Positions 1 to 15,122 of a stretch of 64,000 nucleotides of DNA are shown piece by piece. Source of the DNA: Cardinalis cardinalis (lineage: Eukaryota; Chordata; Aves; Passeriformes; Cardinalidae). The notes below the pieces were generated by a model. That model saw nothing but the letters and a program-made list of their open reading frames with translations, did not search any database and was not told the origin of the DNA. The first letter of the stretch is position 1. Every line of letters starts with the position of its first letter. Both the position numbers and the translations under genes were made by a program. The stretch lies in contig JACDOX010000015.1 of NCBI GenBank assembly GCA_014549065.1, positions 3,007,123 through 3,071,122 of the forward strand, given 5' to 3'.

Positions 1-165
1 GTTTAATTAATCCAGAAACAAGCTTTGAGCTTCCACTCACTCTCCCCAAAATGTGCACAGTTGTCAACTTTGTTTCCAAAATGTAACTACTTTAGAGGAG
101 TTANCTGCAATCTGTCTACGGCTATGTCCTTGTAGCACAATATCAAGACTGTTTGTCAGTCTTAC
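1..165 (-). other. CLMN: CLMN intron 2, first 165 bases
   Basis: Sequence downstream (minus strand) of the exon 2 donor, running off the left edge. It has one ambiguous base at 104. I see no repeat or further exon here. Confidence 0.8.
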
Positions 166-227
166 CTTTCCCAAGTGCAGGTTTATCCATCTGGTAAAGG
201 TCCTCTTCTGTACATTTTCGCGTTCGA
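166..227 (-). CDS. CLMN: Calmin coding exon 2 (start of first calponin-homology domain)
   Basis: Internal exon of 62 bases. On the minus strand it follows a pyrimidine-rich tract and TTTCTAG acceptor (AG at 229-228) and ends at an AAAG/GTAAGA donor (GT at 165-164). The first two bases complete a Val codon begun by exon 1, and 20 whole codons follow, ending in phase 0. The peptide contains QKRTFTRWINLHL, the typical opening helix of an actin-binding calponin-homology (CH) domain, preceded by the VEREN linker. From family knowledge, calmin has tandem CH domains at the N-terminus and a transmembrane segment at the C-terminus, and binds actin. The rest of the CH pair and the tail lie off the left end. 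Other tandem-CH proteins share the RTFTxWxNxxL motif, but the linker together with the exon 1 peptide points to CLMN. Splicing to exon 1 is inferred from phase and homology. Confidence 0.9.
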
Positions 228-3200
228 CTAGAAATATCAGAAACAAAAAACAGCACTTAACTTTCCAGAAGAGGAAAAACTGGTAGTAAATTTCAGAAAC
301 TGATGCACAAAAGAGGTAGAATTCATGAGAACTTGGTGAATAAAACAAATATATTCTAAATCAGGAGATATAAGGTCCAGTTTCAGTGTTTTATTCAATT
401 TCTTTGACCAGACATGGGCTGTACACTTGTAGATGCACTTAAAAGGCAGGAAGAAGGAATTTCTTAGTTTTGCAATCTCCAGTGTTCAGTTTCTGTGAGG
501 TGAACATTCATGTGCTGTGCACAGCTCTCCAGTGTTGTCACTCTCTGAGCTTGACCCTTCTATGTCAATTTACAGGATTATTGCTCTGACACCCTCATGC
601 AAATTGGGCTGGTGTGGATTCNGATGTATTTGCATGCACAAGGCAACAGGACCAACACAGCAATTTTGTCTTCATACTTATGAATGGAAAAGCCTCATGA
701 AATCCCATCTTCCCAGTCTCCTAACTAGTGCATTTAGAATCAAAATTCCAAGTCCCCAGGCTGAAGAATCATTTTATTTATATTGCAATACGACTAGGAG
801 TGCTTGTCCTCGCCAGAACTGTGCTGTACAAACAGCTCTCGGGCCAGCTGAAGAGTTTTTAATCACATCTGCCATTTCCTGAATCCATTTCCATAGTGAA
901 CTATGGCAAGAGTGTAAGGGGAATCATATTACTGAACAGCTTTCATTTACCTTCTAATATAAAAGAGTAAACCATATATTTAATATAAATGAAGTAGACT
1001 GTCAAAGCAATATTTCACTTTAAAGACAATTATTCTCAAGTGGTTACCAAGTTTCACTTGAATTAAGGAAATCTGGCAATTTATGAACAAAACCCATTAA
1101 AACTAGTTATATGCTAGTATTTCAATTTACTCATAGAGCATATCAAATATATTTTAAAACCATTTTGTGTTTCTTCAGCCCTACAAAANCAGCTAACCTA
1201 TCTACTGGGAAATCACATTCTGAAAAAGTCTGGGTTGCTTTTATTGGTCAGACTGATTACAGGCCAAGCAGTAGCTTCTGTAAATCAAATTTTAATATTG
1301 TTCTTTTTGATCATTTGAACCAAAGGGTCAGCAGCCTCTAATCATGTGTATAACTGTTTTCCTTATTTTGATGCAATGGAATNGAGCTTTTCAGCATGAA
1401 GTACATCTGTCACTGATGTCCATTCAGGCCTTTTAAGTTGTCTNATTCCATAAAACCTGATTTTCTCCAAGATTGGTTAAAAAAAATCATTACCCTTTAA
1501 GTGCTTTAGAAAACATAGAAAATGCCAAACTAATTATTGCTGTTGGCTTTTCTTTTAAAATGTCTTAGAAGAATGTGCAAAGATTTGAAACAGCTCTCTC
1601 CAAATGAAACTGTAAATTATATTAGGACCCCGGAGTGTCTGTGAAAAACACCCACAGCATTTACCACCTACAAATCTCAAAGTACAATAAACTGAGAGAT
1701 GTGTCACATATTTCTTGGGCTTCACTTTCTTCAGCACCTCAGCTTCAGAAGTGGGTTTCCATGCACTCCCTCCCACAGCCAGGGCTGAGCAGCAGAAGTG
1801 CTGTGTGTCACCCAGGGTGTAACTTTGACAATCGAGCTGTTAAAATTAACCTTGGACAGTGGGTGGAGGTTAAGCCAGAATTATTCCCAGATATGCTTCT
1901 TTCTGTTCAAATACAGGTGTACAGAACAGGCAGAGGAGCTAGCAGTAGGCAACAGGGCCACCCATTAAACTTGTCTGAAATGCTGAGGAATGCTTGGATG
2001 GGCACCAGTGCCAGGCTTCAGAAAAGAAAAAGGAGACCTTATCAAATGGGTTGGATATACAGATTTCCAATGTCAACCAAAATAAAAAAAGAAACACAGA
2101 AATGTTCACAGAAGCAAATACAGTGTTTTCTGGTCTCATCAGAGGCTTGGTTTCTTGACATATTTTTCACCAGTCACTTTGGCAANGTTCACTTTCAGTG
2201 TAAATAAGGATGCAAAAGAGAGTTCTGTTTATTTACAGATCATCCATAAAACTGAGCACACACTGGCTCCTAATTTTGCTGCAGAAATTCTGCCATGATG
2301 CAAATCAGGAGTTGCACATATGCCTCAAAGGATGAGTGAGCCAAGCTGGNATTACTGCTTTGGGAAGCTCACACACCAAACATTAGAAAAAGGCACATTC
2401 AGGATAGCACTTGCATACATAGACAGGTCTCTGAGATGAATTTGTCTCTATAGCAAACAGCTTCTTTCCAGGAAGAGTGATGACCCCAGAATGGGCACTA
2501 TTTGATTCTGTAAAATTCTAAAGCAACACTAACTGGAAGGGGAAGAAGAAAGGAGAGGAAATGTATTTATAAAATCCCTAAGGCACACAACCCCCTAATG
2601 CAGTCCATATGCTGGATGGCAGATTTAATGGGAAAAGTTCAGCACANGTATTTACTGGTGTGTGCCTTTAACTGCTATTCTGCTCCAGCATTGTGGACCT
2701 CCCAGTTTCAGTACAGCCCCTCCTCTCCACAGTCCTTTCATTTAAGACGATTGTAGGGACTCTATAATAAACTTTATGCAGTTTCTATAAATTAAATGGA
2801 ATCTTTTTTTTCTCCTTCACACCTAATATTATATGAAAGTGAAGAAAATCATTCAAGTCCAAAGTTCCTATACTTACATATATAGTTTACTAAAACTGCA
2901 CTGTGTTTACTGGGCAGCTAGANAGCAATAACACTATTATAAAATAATAATTACACTCACCATATGGCTGGCCCCTAAACAAATNCTAGGCTGGGAAAGA
3001 AGGATGCCTGCTGTGAGGCTTGAATTGAAAGATGTAATGCGGGAAGGTAAAAAGTCAGGAATTGCCTTTTTGATTCAGCTCAGCTCAGACCTTGACATAA
3101 GAGAAAAATTATAGAGACAAATTCTGACCACTCACAGAAGCTGGGTCTTCCACACTCTTCCAGTAAGCCCAACTACAAGATGCTTTCCCAGGAGGGTGTA

Positions 3201-6200
3201 AGAGGCACAGGGTTTGTATCAAAGTGCATAGGTAGGGCACTGACAGGCATTAACTGCAATAATTTAGAGGGAAAGAAGCCACTGGAGAGGAAAAAGTTGT
3301 ACTGTTAGGATTGGGTGTACCCTATTGTATAACCTACACAGTTCTCTGCCCCACAGCTGTGTCCTAGAGGACAGCAGAATTTGGCAGANTTTGGCTCAGC
3401 CCCAGTAACTGCACCCTAGTCAGTATTCAATATTCACAAAGATATACTGCTTCATAAAATCTTATGGCAAATGCAACTAACTCCTCAAAGAGGAAAACTA
3501 AGCTAGTTCAAAAACCACTTGGGCAAAATTCAAGGTTAAGCTGCTAATGCACAAGGGAGTTCTGCTGCTTTCCTGTGTGGCACTATTTCTTTCCCNATCA
3601 GTCTAGAAATTCCACGGGCATTTGCTAATGCCATTTCTCCCCCTCCCAGATCTCCTCAAAGGTCACCACTGTTTGCATCACCTGCAGGAAGCCAATCCCT
3701 AAGAGCCTCTATGTTCAACAGCAATTTGGAGACAGCAAATATTGATTTGCTTTTAAATACTATTTATTCTGTTGTTGTAGAACCAGTTATGAATAATCCT
3801 CTGAGGCACACCACCATGGGGCTGGGCACTTCAAGGAACTATGAAACATGGAAGCTGATTTGAGTAGAACACTTGTCAGTCTATAATTACATAGTTTCAT
3901 GAAACTGCTTGATTTGCATGTATGGATATTACTCCCAAAGCAAAGCAGAAGGTCACTTAAATTTGTTTCTAAACCTATTAGCATTTCATCTAGGATATCA
4001 TCATCAAATGACGTTAAAACCTTCACAACAGGCCAAGCTGGCTTGTAGATCTACTTACAACTTATCTTGCCAAGTTCCAGTTTTGTAATTAGCACAAAAT
4101 CCATCTTCCTTCTTTCTACCACAAGCTCAGTCTCTATAGATACACTCCCTATTAACAAGAAGCAAGTCTTCCAGATGGAAATGCTGGTGTTGGCCATCTA
4201 ACTGTGACAGAGGATGCTTCAACCACCCTTGGCTGCAGAGGCAATGACTTGCCAGGATAATCGCCCCATGTTCACTTCATAAGTACCCAGTGGCCACCAC
4301 AGAACCAGTTCATAATGTGCATGGCTCTGGATGTATCCCAGCATTTGCCAATGTCTCTGATCAGGAGAAAATGACACTTCTTATTACACAACAAAAATAG
4401 ATGGGGAAATGTATGATAATTAAATACTACAGCCACACTCCAAAGTGGAACGTGGTTCAGACACCCTAAGTCTTGGGAAATGCAAATTCCTCCTCTTCTG
4501 CCTTCCTCACCCCCAAACTCACGTTCATAGAGTTAAGCAATCGATCAGTCTCTAATGAACACACATTGAACAATCCACTTTTGAACTCCAGGCCACTAAA
4601 TAAAGTGAGCACTGGATTTAAACTGGGTGTTCCTCCACTGTGACACAGCTTAGGTATTTCTGATTACTAGGCATCATACTAACAAATCTGAATAGTCCTT
4701 TCTTGGCAAACAGTGTTCACAAAGGAAGCCAGATTGACATCTTAGAAAATGGATTTTACCTAAAAATGCTCATTTGAAATGATGATAGATGCAAGTAATT
4801 GCCTACAGGCAAATAAAGACCAGGCCATTAGTTAGAGTATATGGNCAGACGTTGGGTACAGGATGCTGATGACAGATACCGGATACAGACAACCCATGGG
4901 AAGTACGGATCCTTGTCCAAGAGACCTTCTACTGTTCAAACACAATACATGGGACAAAGTTCAGGTGCACAGCCCAAGGACAGAGCACATGTAAGCAACA
5001 CATCTGGCATGGGGAGGATGATTAAAGGTGTACTGTAACAAAAGGGAAAAGGGGGCTGAGCAGGAGCGACTGGGTGCGGGGGTAGGAACTGACAGCAAAA
5101 AACCTGCAGAGTTTAAGATTAAATGTGTAAAGTAGGGCAGGGAAAAGTGCAATTAAATTTTGTACTTTTGTTTCATGTCAACACAGAGTTACATTAAACA
5201 CACTGAACTATGAATGCTCAGAGACATAATTTCTATTAAATGTTTTCACAAGAGGATGAAAAAACAGCTCAAAACATTTCTGTCGTGTATTTGGTGCAGT
5301 CCAGCAACACTGCTCTGTGAATACTCAGTACTTGCACATAAAAATCTCCATATTTGTAGGAGTGTGAATTTTAAAGGCATAATCAAAATATAAGGAAAAA
5401 ATTTAGCCAGATTGCCCACAAAATTAATTTTATAAGCTTATGAATTCCTGTGAATTCTATATTTTCCTTGTGCTTAAGAAATCCCCAAACAGCTTAGAAG
5501 ATTAATATAAATTTTCTGTTTGATCTATACAGGGGTTGGAGGCTTTGTTGTGTACCATATGCCAATTTGATGTAATCTGGAGCACATGAAATATTAAATC
5601 TTAAAAACCCTGGTTTTCTAAAGCAAACATTAACTACACTATATAACATGAGTCTGCTCTCAAGTTACCTCTTATGAACAGGGCCTCTAAGCCCTCCAGA
5701 TGAAGTTGTTAAGTTAATTGTTTGTTGAAACTGACCCATTTATTAGGGTCCTTATTAAATTTCTATGGCAGGTGTTGAAAGCTTGAGGCTTTTTCATTCC
5801 ATCAAAGTTGCAGAGTCCAAGTCTTATTGGTTCAAAATTCTTTAAAACTCAGGCTGGTGCTGCAGAACACAANCATTGTAAGATCCCAAGCATTACATTT
5901 TCATTAGCTGCAGCTAAACAGGTTTCTTTTGGACTTCAGTGTCTGGTTATGGCAAAATATTTACTGCTTAATATTGGTATATTAAGATTACATGCACCAG
6001 ACAAATACTACAAGATGAATATGAGATTTCTAAAAAACTCTTAGTGCTTCAATCCTCANAATGTCTGAGACAGATGTTTCTCTTGCCAAAGAATTAGATG
6101 AATTTACTTGTAAATTCTATTGAGCTTTGGAAGAGAAATCCTACATAAAATATTACTATTAGAGCTGATCAAAATAGCTTCCAATAAGAGGGATTTATAT

Positions 6201-9200
6201 TTTCCCTTGAAAACTAATTTAGTAGTGGCAGATGGTAAAGATTCCCCTCCATGTACCCTTCAACCACAAAGCAAACATCTTTGTTCACATTACTCTTTAT
6301 ATACATGGGAAATGTTATTGAACAGAATAACNAAATTTCACATTTATATACCAGGAATGTTATGAAGCAAAATCTGACAAGGTTAAAAAAGAGAAATCCA
6401 TTTCTGTTCTGAACACTGAATGAAACAGACATCAGTGTGTATCATGAAGATTGCTGGACCCAAATAAAGNATTAACTAGGCTAAATTCAACAGGTGTGAA
6501 ATTGATCTAAAAAGTGACTTAAGTGCTGATCCAGCAAGGGGTTTCCAGGCTGTGCAGGACACCTCTTGTGGTTTATTACACACTGTTCAAGGACCATAAT
6601 ACCTCCTTCTGTGTATGAAATGAAACAGGATTTGCTGTTACCAGCAGGTGCCATTAGGAGAAATGCAACAACAACCAATAACGTTGTGGTTCAAGAGTTG
6701 TTCCCTGAGTTCATGATGTTCCAGTGCTGCTTGCTGCACTGGTACTGGCTTCTCCAAATAGTTCACCTCCTGGGACTGAGGTCCCCAGCTCTGCAGTGGG
6801 CAAAATATTCCACCCCTGTCATTGCTGTCATGTTGAACTCTGTTTTAAAGCACAATGCTTAACTTCAATTTCAACCTCTTGCACCTTTTCTACCTACTTN
6901 AGTATATTCAGTCAGATTCTCTGTACTTGCTCAAAAATAAAATCAGGAGCAGCCCTCTGAAACTAACAAAATCAAANTTGTCACATTCAGCCAGGTACCA
7001 GTTAGCACTATCTTCTTATCAGTTAGAGAAATGTCTCTTTAGAATAAAGTTCACGTTGACATGGTTTTACCAGCACAGGCCTTTCCCTCCCACATGGAGA
7101 AGGAGGTCCCACAGCCATATCAGCATCTACACCAATATTCTATGTATCACTTCTAAGTGATCCCTGGAAAGATCTCCATTCTCATCTTGTGGCATCTAAA
7201 ATGAAAAATCATCCTTCAGAAACCATCCTACATCCAGCAAGTAAGGGCTAGTCACAGAGTCCAGTCCATTCCATCTCCACTTTGCATTTACCTTTACTTG
7301 TTATGGCAGACCTAGAAAGCTTCAACTGTGAAGCATTCCTTATTCTTCATATTTTTTCATTTCTAGAGAGGAAAAAAAATCCTTTTGGCTGGTTAACTTT
7401 GTTGAGACATCAAAATCTGAAATGCAGTAAGATATTCTGCTATACATCACATATGACAACAGTGCTAAAGCCTGAATAATTTGAGATGAGCAAAGAAGCC
7501 AAACAAAACCCACATTATGTGTCAGGGATATTTCTTGACACTCAGAATCAGATGAGAACTAGCACGTGCCCAGAGTCCCACTGTTTCTTATATTTGTCAG
7601 TTAATGTTAACAGGTTGGTGTTTAACTGTATTTTTATGCATTTGAAACCATTGTAATTAATGCTGCGAGTAGAATAAAGAAAACACAGAAGTAGGGGACT
7701 GGCAACACATCCACTTTCCACAGAAGAGTCCCAGGCTGTTTCCTGGGTGTCTTTAGACAAATCAGTCTTTAACTCTCCCTGTTATTAACCAAGATCTTTA
7801 AAGCACCACAGGATGGTACAGAAAGGCTGAGAAGACAACTGCCAGAGGTGCATCATCTTCTTTGGAATTTGCCTTTGCCTGTGGGAAACTTAAAAGACAG
7901 TAGTTTCATTTTCTAAAATCAGGTAAGGAAAGGCAACCATGAACATGTCACAGAACTACCTTGCAAAAGCCCTGAAATCACAAAGAATTGCTTGCTGGGG
8001 TGCTGGTGGCTTCTGGATTTCTCTTTTCTGCTTCCCCCACTGTCCCCAGACAACTCGAGATTACCTGACCTATACATCATCCAAACCAAGGAATGCTTAC
8101 AAAGCCTTCTGGACACCCCAGCACTAGAAGAGGTTCAGAAGTAAAATTTAGTTATATATTTGCAGAACTGAAAGAGCAGTAGAAAAGCCAGAAAGTACAG
8201 GGACCACCAAAACCTACTGGTGTGCTCAAGAAACGGAGCGGCCTCTTATGGATATGCAGAATCCAGAGCCATGCTGCCTACTGCCTCTATCCTACTTATT
8301 CTCCCTTTTAATGTCTCTTATCAAAGCCAATAAGCAGCACAGAAGAAATAGAGTGAGGAGCATGGTAATCAGGTGAATATTAGAGACATGCAGAAATACA
8401 TGCAACTCTAAGAGCAAAAGATTGAAGCGATTTATGGAGATTAATATTTACTAGAGAAAAATCCTCTGGCTTTGGAGGAATAAGCAGATGCTTTGTTCAT
8501 TGTGGGCCAGACATGTGATCTGAAGTAGAGGGTACAAGCCTCTTTTGGAGGGACAAAGAGGAACACAAAGCCAAAAACAGTGTAAGAGGTGGGAGCTACA
8601 CTATATAAGGTGCTGTATTGCAGTGCAAGGCAACCGCCATTCAAAAATGGATGAAGGCAGACCATAGGCTGCCAAAGTTAGGTTGAANTGGATAAAAAGC
8701 TGAACTACAGTAGAAATCCTTTTTAAGATGCATTTCATAAAATGCAAGAGCCTAGCATACTCAGTATGCTGTACCAGTACATACTCCTGAGGAGTTGCTA
8801 CTTGACTTAAATGACCTGTTGGGAGGTATTCTAGGAGGCTTCAAGAGAGTTACTCCTGCTTTTCTTGAAAGGTGGCTGCCACAGAAGAAGTTACAGGCAG
8901 ACTAAGGATGGCAAAATTCCAAGTGTTCAGTGAAGTCAATCATGCAGTCTCTCCCACAAGATCCCAAGCCTGGCCCCTCTAGCACTAACACAGGCTGTGT
9001 GAACAGCACAGCAGAAAGCCTGGTCCCCTCTGCACCCTGGTGAGCACTGCTTCAGGTAGCACAGGGAATTGTGAGCTGAAAGTCCTAAGTATTATTCAAA
9101 AGTGAGCGGAGAAATTGCTTTTCTGAAATCAGCAGCAGTCTTTCCTTTGCTCCAGCAGGCTCTAAGACCAGGTTATAATGTATGAACATAGTTCAGAAAT

Positions 9201-10901
9201 AATATTGGCACAGCTTACCAATTAATCAAAACTAGAAGGTGTCAGACAAAATCTTGGACTGGGTTTGGATTAAGGCCTGCAGTAACACTAAGAATCCCAG
9301 TTTCCCCTGAGTCTCACAGAATGTGGAAATGCAGCCCTCAAGTGACTCACTGATGCTCTTGATGGAGCTCCACATTTTTAGCTATGTGCCTGAAGGCAGG
9401 TTTCAACAAATCTGCCAGGATGAAAACCCAAGGAAGAGCAATGTGTGTATGAGCTCTCTTGTTCTGAGGATCCAACAGTAAAATAGTACCATTTTATGGC
9501 ATTAAACCAATGTCATCAAAAACCACAGCACAGTGAGCTGTGGACACTTCATGCATCTTCAACACTGACAGTGACATGCCTCCTCACTTTGCTATTAAAT
9601 AGCTCACCTGTAGCTTCCAGGACAGCCACCACCTCTCTACTTTGCTAATTTTTGCATCTATTTTCCAAATTTCAAATGACAACATGGCAGGAACCATGAA
9701 AATTCACACTCTGTCCTTCATAGCCAAAACATGGAACATCCACTCAGAGGGAAAGGCAAACATAAAAGAATTTGGATTTTAGTGCCAAGCAAATACATGT
9801 GTTGTTTATGGACATTTCNAAAGACAAAATCTACCAGAGAGACATTCCTCATGTACAATTTTGTCCATAGCAAGAAAATCTTCTTCCAAGCAAAACCCCC
9901 ATTACTATATAACTATACTGTGTGTTTGCACTGTACCTTTAACCTCATCAGCTCTGTCATCCTCCTTATCAGACTTTTTCNTCCCTGGGGACAAGACACA
10001 GCAGTGTCTTCTGTTACAAAGAAGCAAATGGGAGCAGCAAGAACTTCAGGGACCAATTATCACATATGCNACAAGCCCTTCCTTTAATACAATCTGCAGT
10101 GCTCATATGGCATCATCACATCTTTCCAAAAGCCAAGTTTAAAATTAAATAAAAAGCTGATGGAAAGAACAGGTATTTGGTTGCTTTGATCTGTGTCCAG
10201 CATGCGTAACGATCCCTCCTGAGATGTGTTGAAGAGATACACTTCACAACGGGACCTAAGCCATCTGTTTGGTATATTAGCTTGTACTCAGAAGTTAATC
10301 TGATATTCCAGAGAAAGGCAGACCTTCCAATATATGTCATAGTCCCTAGCAGAGGAATTTTGGCATTTTGGCATGAGAGGGAGGGCCAGCACAAGGGCAG
10401 GGTCAAGCCACATCATTTTGGCAGCAGAGCTGGCCCAGTGTGTACAGCAGCCCTCGGCCCAAGAGCACTTACACTTACAAACACTATCACATGAGCTCAC
10501 TCTTGCTCCCCTTGTTGCACTGCCTTGCATCTCACCCCAAGCCCTAACAACAGGATTATGGTTAGTGCATGTTCCTCCTGGGNTTTTATCCATTTGCCAT
10601 ATCAAATAAGGAATGTTGTGCAAGGGGAATAATGCAGAGCATGAGGGCTGACAGCATTCCTGCTGCTGGAGGAGTCAGAAGAGCTCTAATCAGTCAGCTG
10701 CTGTTCTGCCTCTTTTTCCTCTCTCTGACAGGCACACCTGGCCATTTCAGCCCAGAGGAATGCTGGTATGGGCTGGATATGGTTAATAAGTGATACCTCC
10801 ACCTTCTAAAGGCCTCCAGTTACCTTTAGAGCTGGAACATGCGTGCCAACAGGAAAAAATCAGTTCCTTAGCCTCTGTTTTTCTTCAACCATTGGGAATG
10901 A
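228..10901. other. CLMN intron 1, segment near exon 2
   Basis: AT-leaning single-copy-looking sequence with about twenty isolated ambiguous bases. The open frames (longest 190 codons at 1635-2207) have no recognisable domain and no splice support. I see no clear repeat or RNA gene. Confidence 0.6.
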
Positions 10902-10973
10902 GATGGATGGATGGATGGATGGATGGATGGATGGATGGATGGATGGATGGATGGATGGATGGATGGATGGATG
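10902..10973. repeat. (GATG)n microsatellite, 18 copies
   Basis: A perfect run of 72 bases of the 4-base unit GATG/GGAT. It reads as repeating Met-Asp-Gly-Trp in one plus frame, which explains that open frame. Length and purity suggest it is polymorphic. Confidence 0.97.
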
Positions 10974-13900
10974 AACAGCAGAAGAGGACACCAGTGCTGT
11001 CAGGATGACACACTCCAGTTCCTTATGGCAATCCTTAAGGAGCTGGACAATCCATTAAAATAGGAAAAGACACCAAAAGCATAAGGAAGGCTGCACTGCA
11101 CACAGACCCTTGTGTCTGAACACCTTGTCACCAGCACTGAGATCAGGTGAGCTAGTACCAGCACGGGCACTGGCACTGTGNGTGAATGGGATGACAAAAT
11201 CTCCTCACTCAGGCCCTGCCTATGCTCAGACCTAGAGATTTCAAAGCTGTTTGAAGACTGTTTGTATATGACTTGTACAAGATTCTTTTACAAGAAGCCC
11301 AGGTATCTCACAGAGCTGCGTTAGAGCCGGGACAGAGCCATTCTGCCTATTCTGCCTTTGCCTGTGCTTCCNGCTGAGAAGCTTTTGCAGATGGTCATGG
11401 TCCTGTGCAGCAATCAGTGCCTTGCCTGGCTGATGCCATCCAGCAACTGCTTTGTTGTGAGAGCCTGGTTTTGAGTTGAGAACNTTACTCTTGTGAGGAG
11501 TTTCTATTCTTTACAGCTGTATGAAATTACTTAAACAAAACACTTCAGAAATATGAGCCATGACTCATGGATTTTGAGAGCTAGAGTTCACATATCCCCA
11601 TTGCGTGTCATTTTGAGATCATGGAAAGACATTATTAAGTATTCCAAGGACTCTGGCAGGCTTGAAGTGTGCATGGCAATGAGCACCATCAAAGCACTTG
11701 CNGCATCCATAGAACAAGCAAAGTCAGACCAGAGAATTGAGTAATCACGACTAAAACATGATCATACAGTCAGCTCCCCTCAGGATTAGAAACACAATGG
11801 AATCTTCAGAGAAAAAAAAAAAAATCAGGAATGCAACAACCTGATTGCAGCCTCTTGCATGGCAACAGGGAACACCAAGTCTTTAAGCAGAAGATGCTAC
11901 TTTGAAACTGAGGTATCATNACAAAAAAAAAAAAAGACTCTCAATGCAAAACAGCATTTAGACTCTGCTACAAAATAGTGCTAGGAAGGTTATGGATACC
12001 AGAATATGACCTCTATNAAAAAATCCNGTGTAAGGTATGTCAAGGAGAAGGCTCAAAATCTTAAATGCCTGTGGGAATTCCTTTCAGGCCTTGGGTAAAT
12101 TTTCATGCTCTGTGCTTCTCATCTGTAACAGTGCAACCATTCACACTTTGAAGCTAACTTGAAATTGAACCCACAAACACTGAGTGCAAAGTCAGGCCCT
12201 AATGTTTAGTAAATAAGGAATTNATAAGATTACTTTCATCATTCATCTATCCAACACCACCAAAACTGCTGATCAATAACATCATTTGCACAGCCAAGGA
12301 AGGAATGCCAACAGGACTTGATTCACCAGTGTGCCTCTCTTGTGCTGGCTTTGTTTGCACCTGTATATTGACCCCAGAGCAGAAAAGTTGTAAAGACAGA
12401 AACACCTTTTACCTGCTAACCCTGGAAGTTGCTGATACTGGAAGTAACAGAGNAGAAAACGTTACAACTGAACTTCATCACCAAGCCATTCCTCCCTTGC
12501 TCACCAACATGACATTCATAAGAAAGTCACCAGAAAAGTCAGGATGGGAATTTTGTTCTAGTGTAACTTCACAGACACTTTTCATGGTTACCCTTTAGTT
12601 TATTTTTTCCATTAATAATTATGACTGCAATTTAGCTGTAAGAACGGCTTTGAAAACATACCTTCTCTATTTCAATTTATTTCTACAGCTGCAGAATTAC
12701 ATTGTTTAACATTTCTTTCTTAAGTGGATTTCCTTTGGCTTTGGCTCCCATTTAATAAAGTGACGAGTTTACTGAAAACAGCCTTTGCAGTTTCAGTGGA
12801 TTAGTAGGGTAAAGCCTAACTTGATTGAAAAATAACTTTGCTCCATGTTGCTTTACTGCCAGTCAGCTCACACTATTGCCTACAGCTGNGTCTGGCTGAC
12901 AGACCAGTAATTTCACTTTTTGTTTGTTTTCAAATGGTCAGCAACAGCCACACCAATGACATGAACACTCTTCATTTTCTGTGGTGTGTGCAGGGTAGGT
13001 GGGAATCCTCTAAGTGGAGACACATTGTCAGGAGAGGGCTTTGCTGCTCTGCTGCTCTGCTGGAGATCAGCAGCTGATAAATGCAAAGAAAGCATGTATG
13101 GACCAAAGACAGCAAGATAATTACTTACAATTCCATGCCAGATGAAACACGTGGGTGGCAATTAAGTACAAAAAGCTTGTCAGAAATCCCTAAGCACATA
13201 ATTTAATCAGGATTTGATGCTATGACACCACAACATGCAGCACACCTCTTTAAGGGCTGCAGAGCCTTCATTNCTCACTCATCTCACATCCTGTGGTGTT
13301 CTGGGCACAGCTGTGTCCCACAAAGGCTCTTCCTCGACAGCACCCACAGCCCAAGATAAGCATCAGGATTTAGCTTTTATTTGTCTTCTAAAACAAACAG
13401 ATTCAATCTGTAGATCATTTAATTATAAATAAAATAATAAATAATAGTTACTCTGTTCTTTCAACATGGAAAAGGCTGAATTTTATAGCTGTTTTTGTAG
13501 GATGGTCACACTAAACCTCACATGTGTAAGCAAACAAAGACACTTTGACACTAACAGATGAGAAGAAAGGACCATGGGTCATTCAAATTCCCAAGACAAA
13601 TTCTGTCTTCCTCTCCTACCTTGGCCAGAAAATTAAAAAATGGAGATAACTGGTGGCTTTTACGAATGCCAGTACTGGTTCATGTGTCTCCACTGGAAAA
13701 ACAATAATCACTTGATTTACTTCTATGACCATTAAACATAGGATTTTAAAGCTTAATTATATAAATCCTTCCACTTAGACACNTTCGGCCAACTCTCTCC
13801 ATAAAAAAAAAAAATTAAAAACACAATCAGGTATAGAAGTACAATTACATAGCAAAGGACATATTTTTGTCATAGACAACATGAAGAGAAATAAAAACTT

Positions 13901-14599
13901 TGAGTTTATGAACCGTTTTAAAATTTTCAAAATAATGACAAAAAGTACTTAGACAAGTTCATAGTATTTACAATTTCAACAGAGATCTCCTTGCATAAAG
14001 AACATAAACTTTGCCCACTAAGTGAGATACAGCAGTCTTCTAGAGAACTTCACTGGTAAGGAAGCTGCCAAGGAGTTAAGAGATGAAATCATCTGGTTTC
14101 AGAAGGAATTGCCAGTAAAAGGAAAAACCTTCTGCTGGTATAAACTGACCCTTTTCCTCTGGATTTTTAGACACTTATAAAATTGATCCATGTAATTTCA
14201 GGGTCAAACATAAGAAATTATCACTGTACTGATTTTACAAACAAGTTACATTTGACTGATTTGTCTGATGTCATACAAGAAGCCAAGTTACGTCTCAAGC
14301 CTTGCTCTTTTAAGTCACACTTTGCATGGTATGCCAGGATATGCTTAGAAAGCACTGATTTGATTTGAGTTGCTATGCAGGAGATGGAGCTTTGAAATGC
14401 AGCTTGCGTGGGCCCTTTTCTTAATGAAATCCACTGAGATACTGAACTCCACAGTTAAAATAGGTTTTTCCATACAGGTTTGAAGCGAATGAATTTGGAG
14501 CAGAATGTACTTGCTATAAAAAGTAAGGGGAAGAAAAAGTCTTCAAACTTAACATTTGTCCCAAGAGTCACATAAAATTTCATGTCTCAGGGTTGTCTT

Positions 14600-14623
14600 C
14601 CAGGGAAACTAATGTTTCCCTGG
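14600..14623. repeat. Hairpin-forming inverted repeat
   Basis: Arms CCAGGGAAAC and GTTTCCCTGG pair perfectly (10 bp) around a TAAT loop. A further GGAAAC/GTTTC pair lies just to the right. No function is known. Confidence 0.7.
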
Positions 14624-15122
14624 AAACATGTTTCTAAATACAGTTGCTCCACTCACATCTTGTACTAACAGTTTGTTCTTTAAGAACAGAGATGGGCTAA
14701 TCAATACTGAGTTAGTGTCCCTGAAACTTGCCCACTCGAGTTAAATCCCACAATTTCTCAGGATCCACCTATTTTTAATGACTTAATGTAACAACATTAT
14801 GTAACAAACCTAACCTGTGGTTCAAGTTACTTCCAAAAGTCAATGCATGCAAGTCCTCATCTCATACTTCAGCAGTAGCCCTAAAACATTTTTAACCTCT
14901 GGCACAAAAATAGAGATGCACTACTAATTACTCCTCAAGTCTGAGACAGCTGGNGCTCAGCCAGGTACCAGAGGCATTCCAGGAAAGGGAAAAGTATCCT
15001 GACTTCATATCATGCCTGGCACATTGGAGCACCAATCACTTGTAGAAGCAAGACCCAGTTAAGCCGCACCAGTTAAGCTATGATGAATTACACATTTCTG
15101 AGGAGCTCCTGGGAACCAGTGC

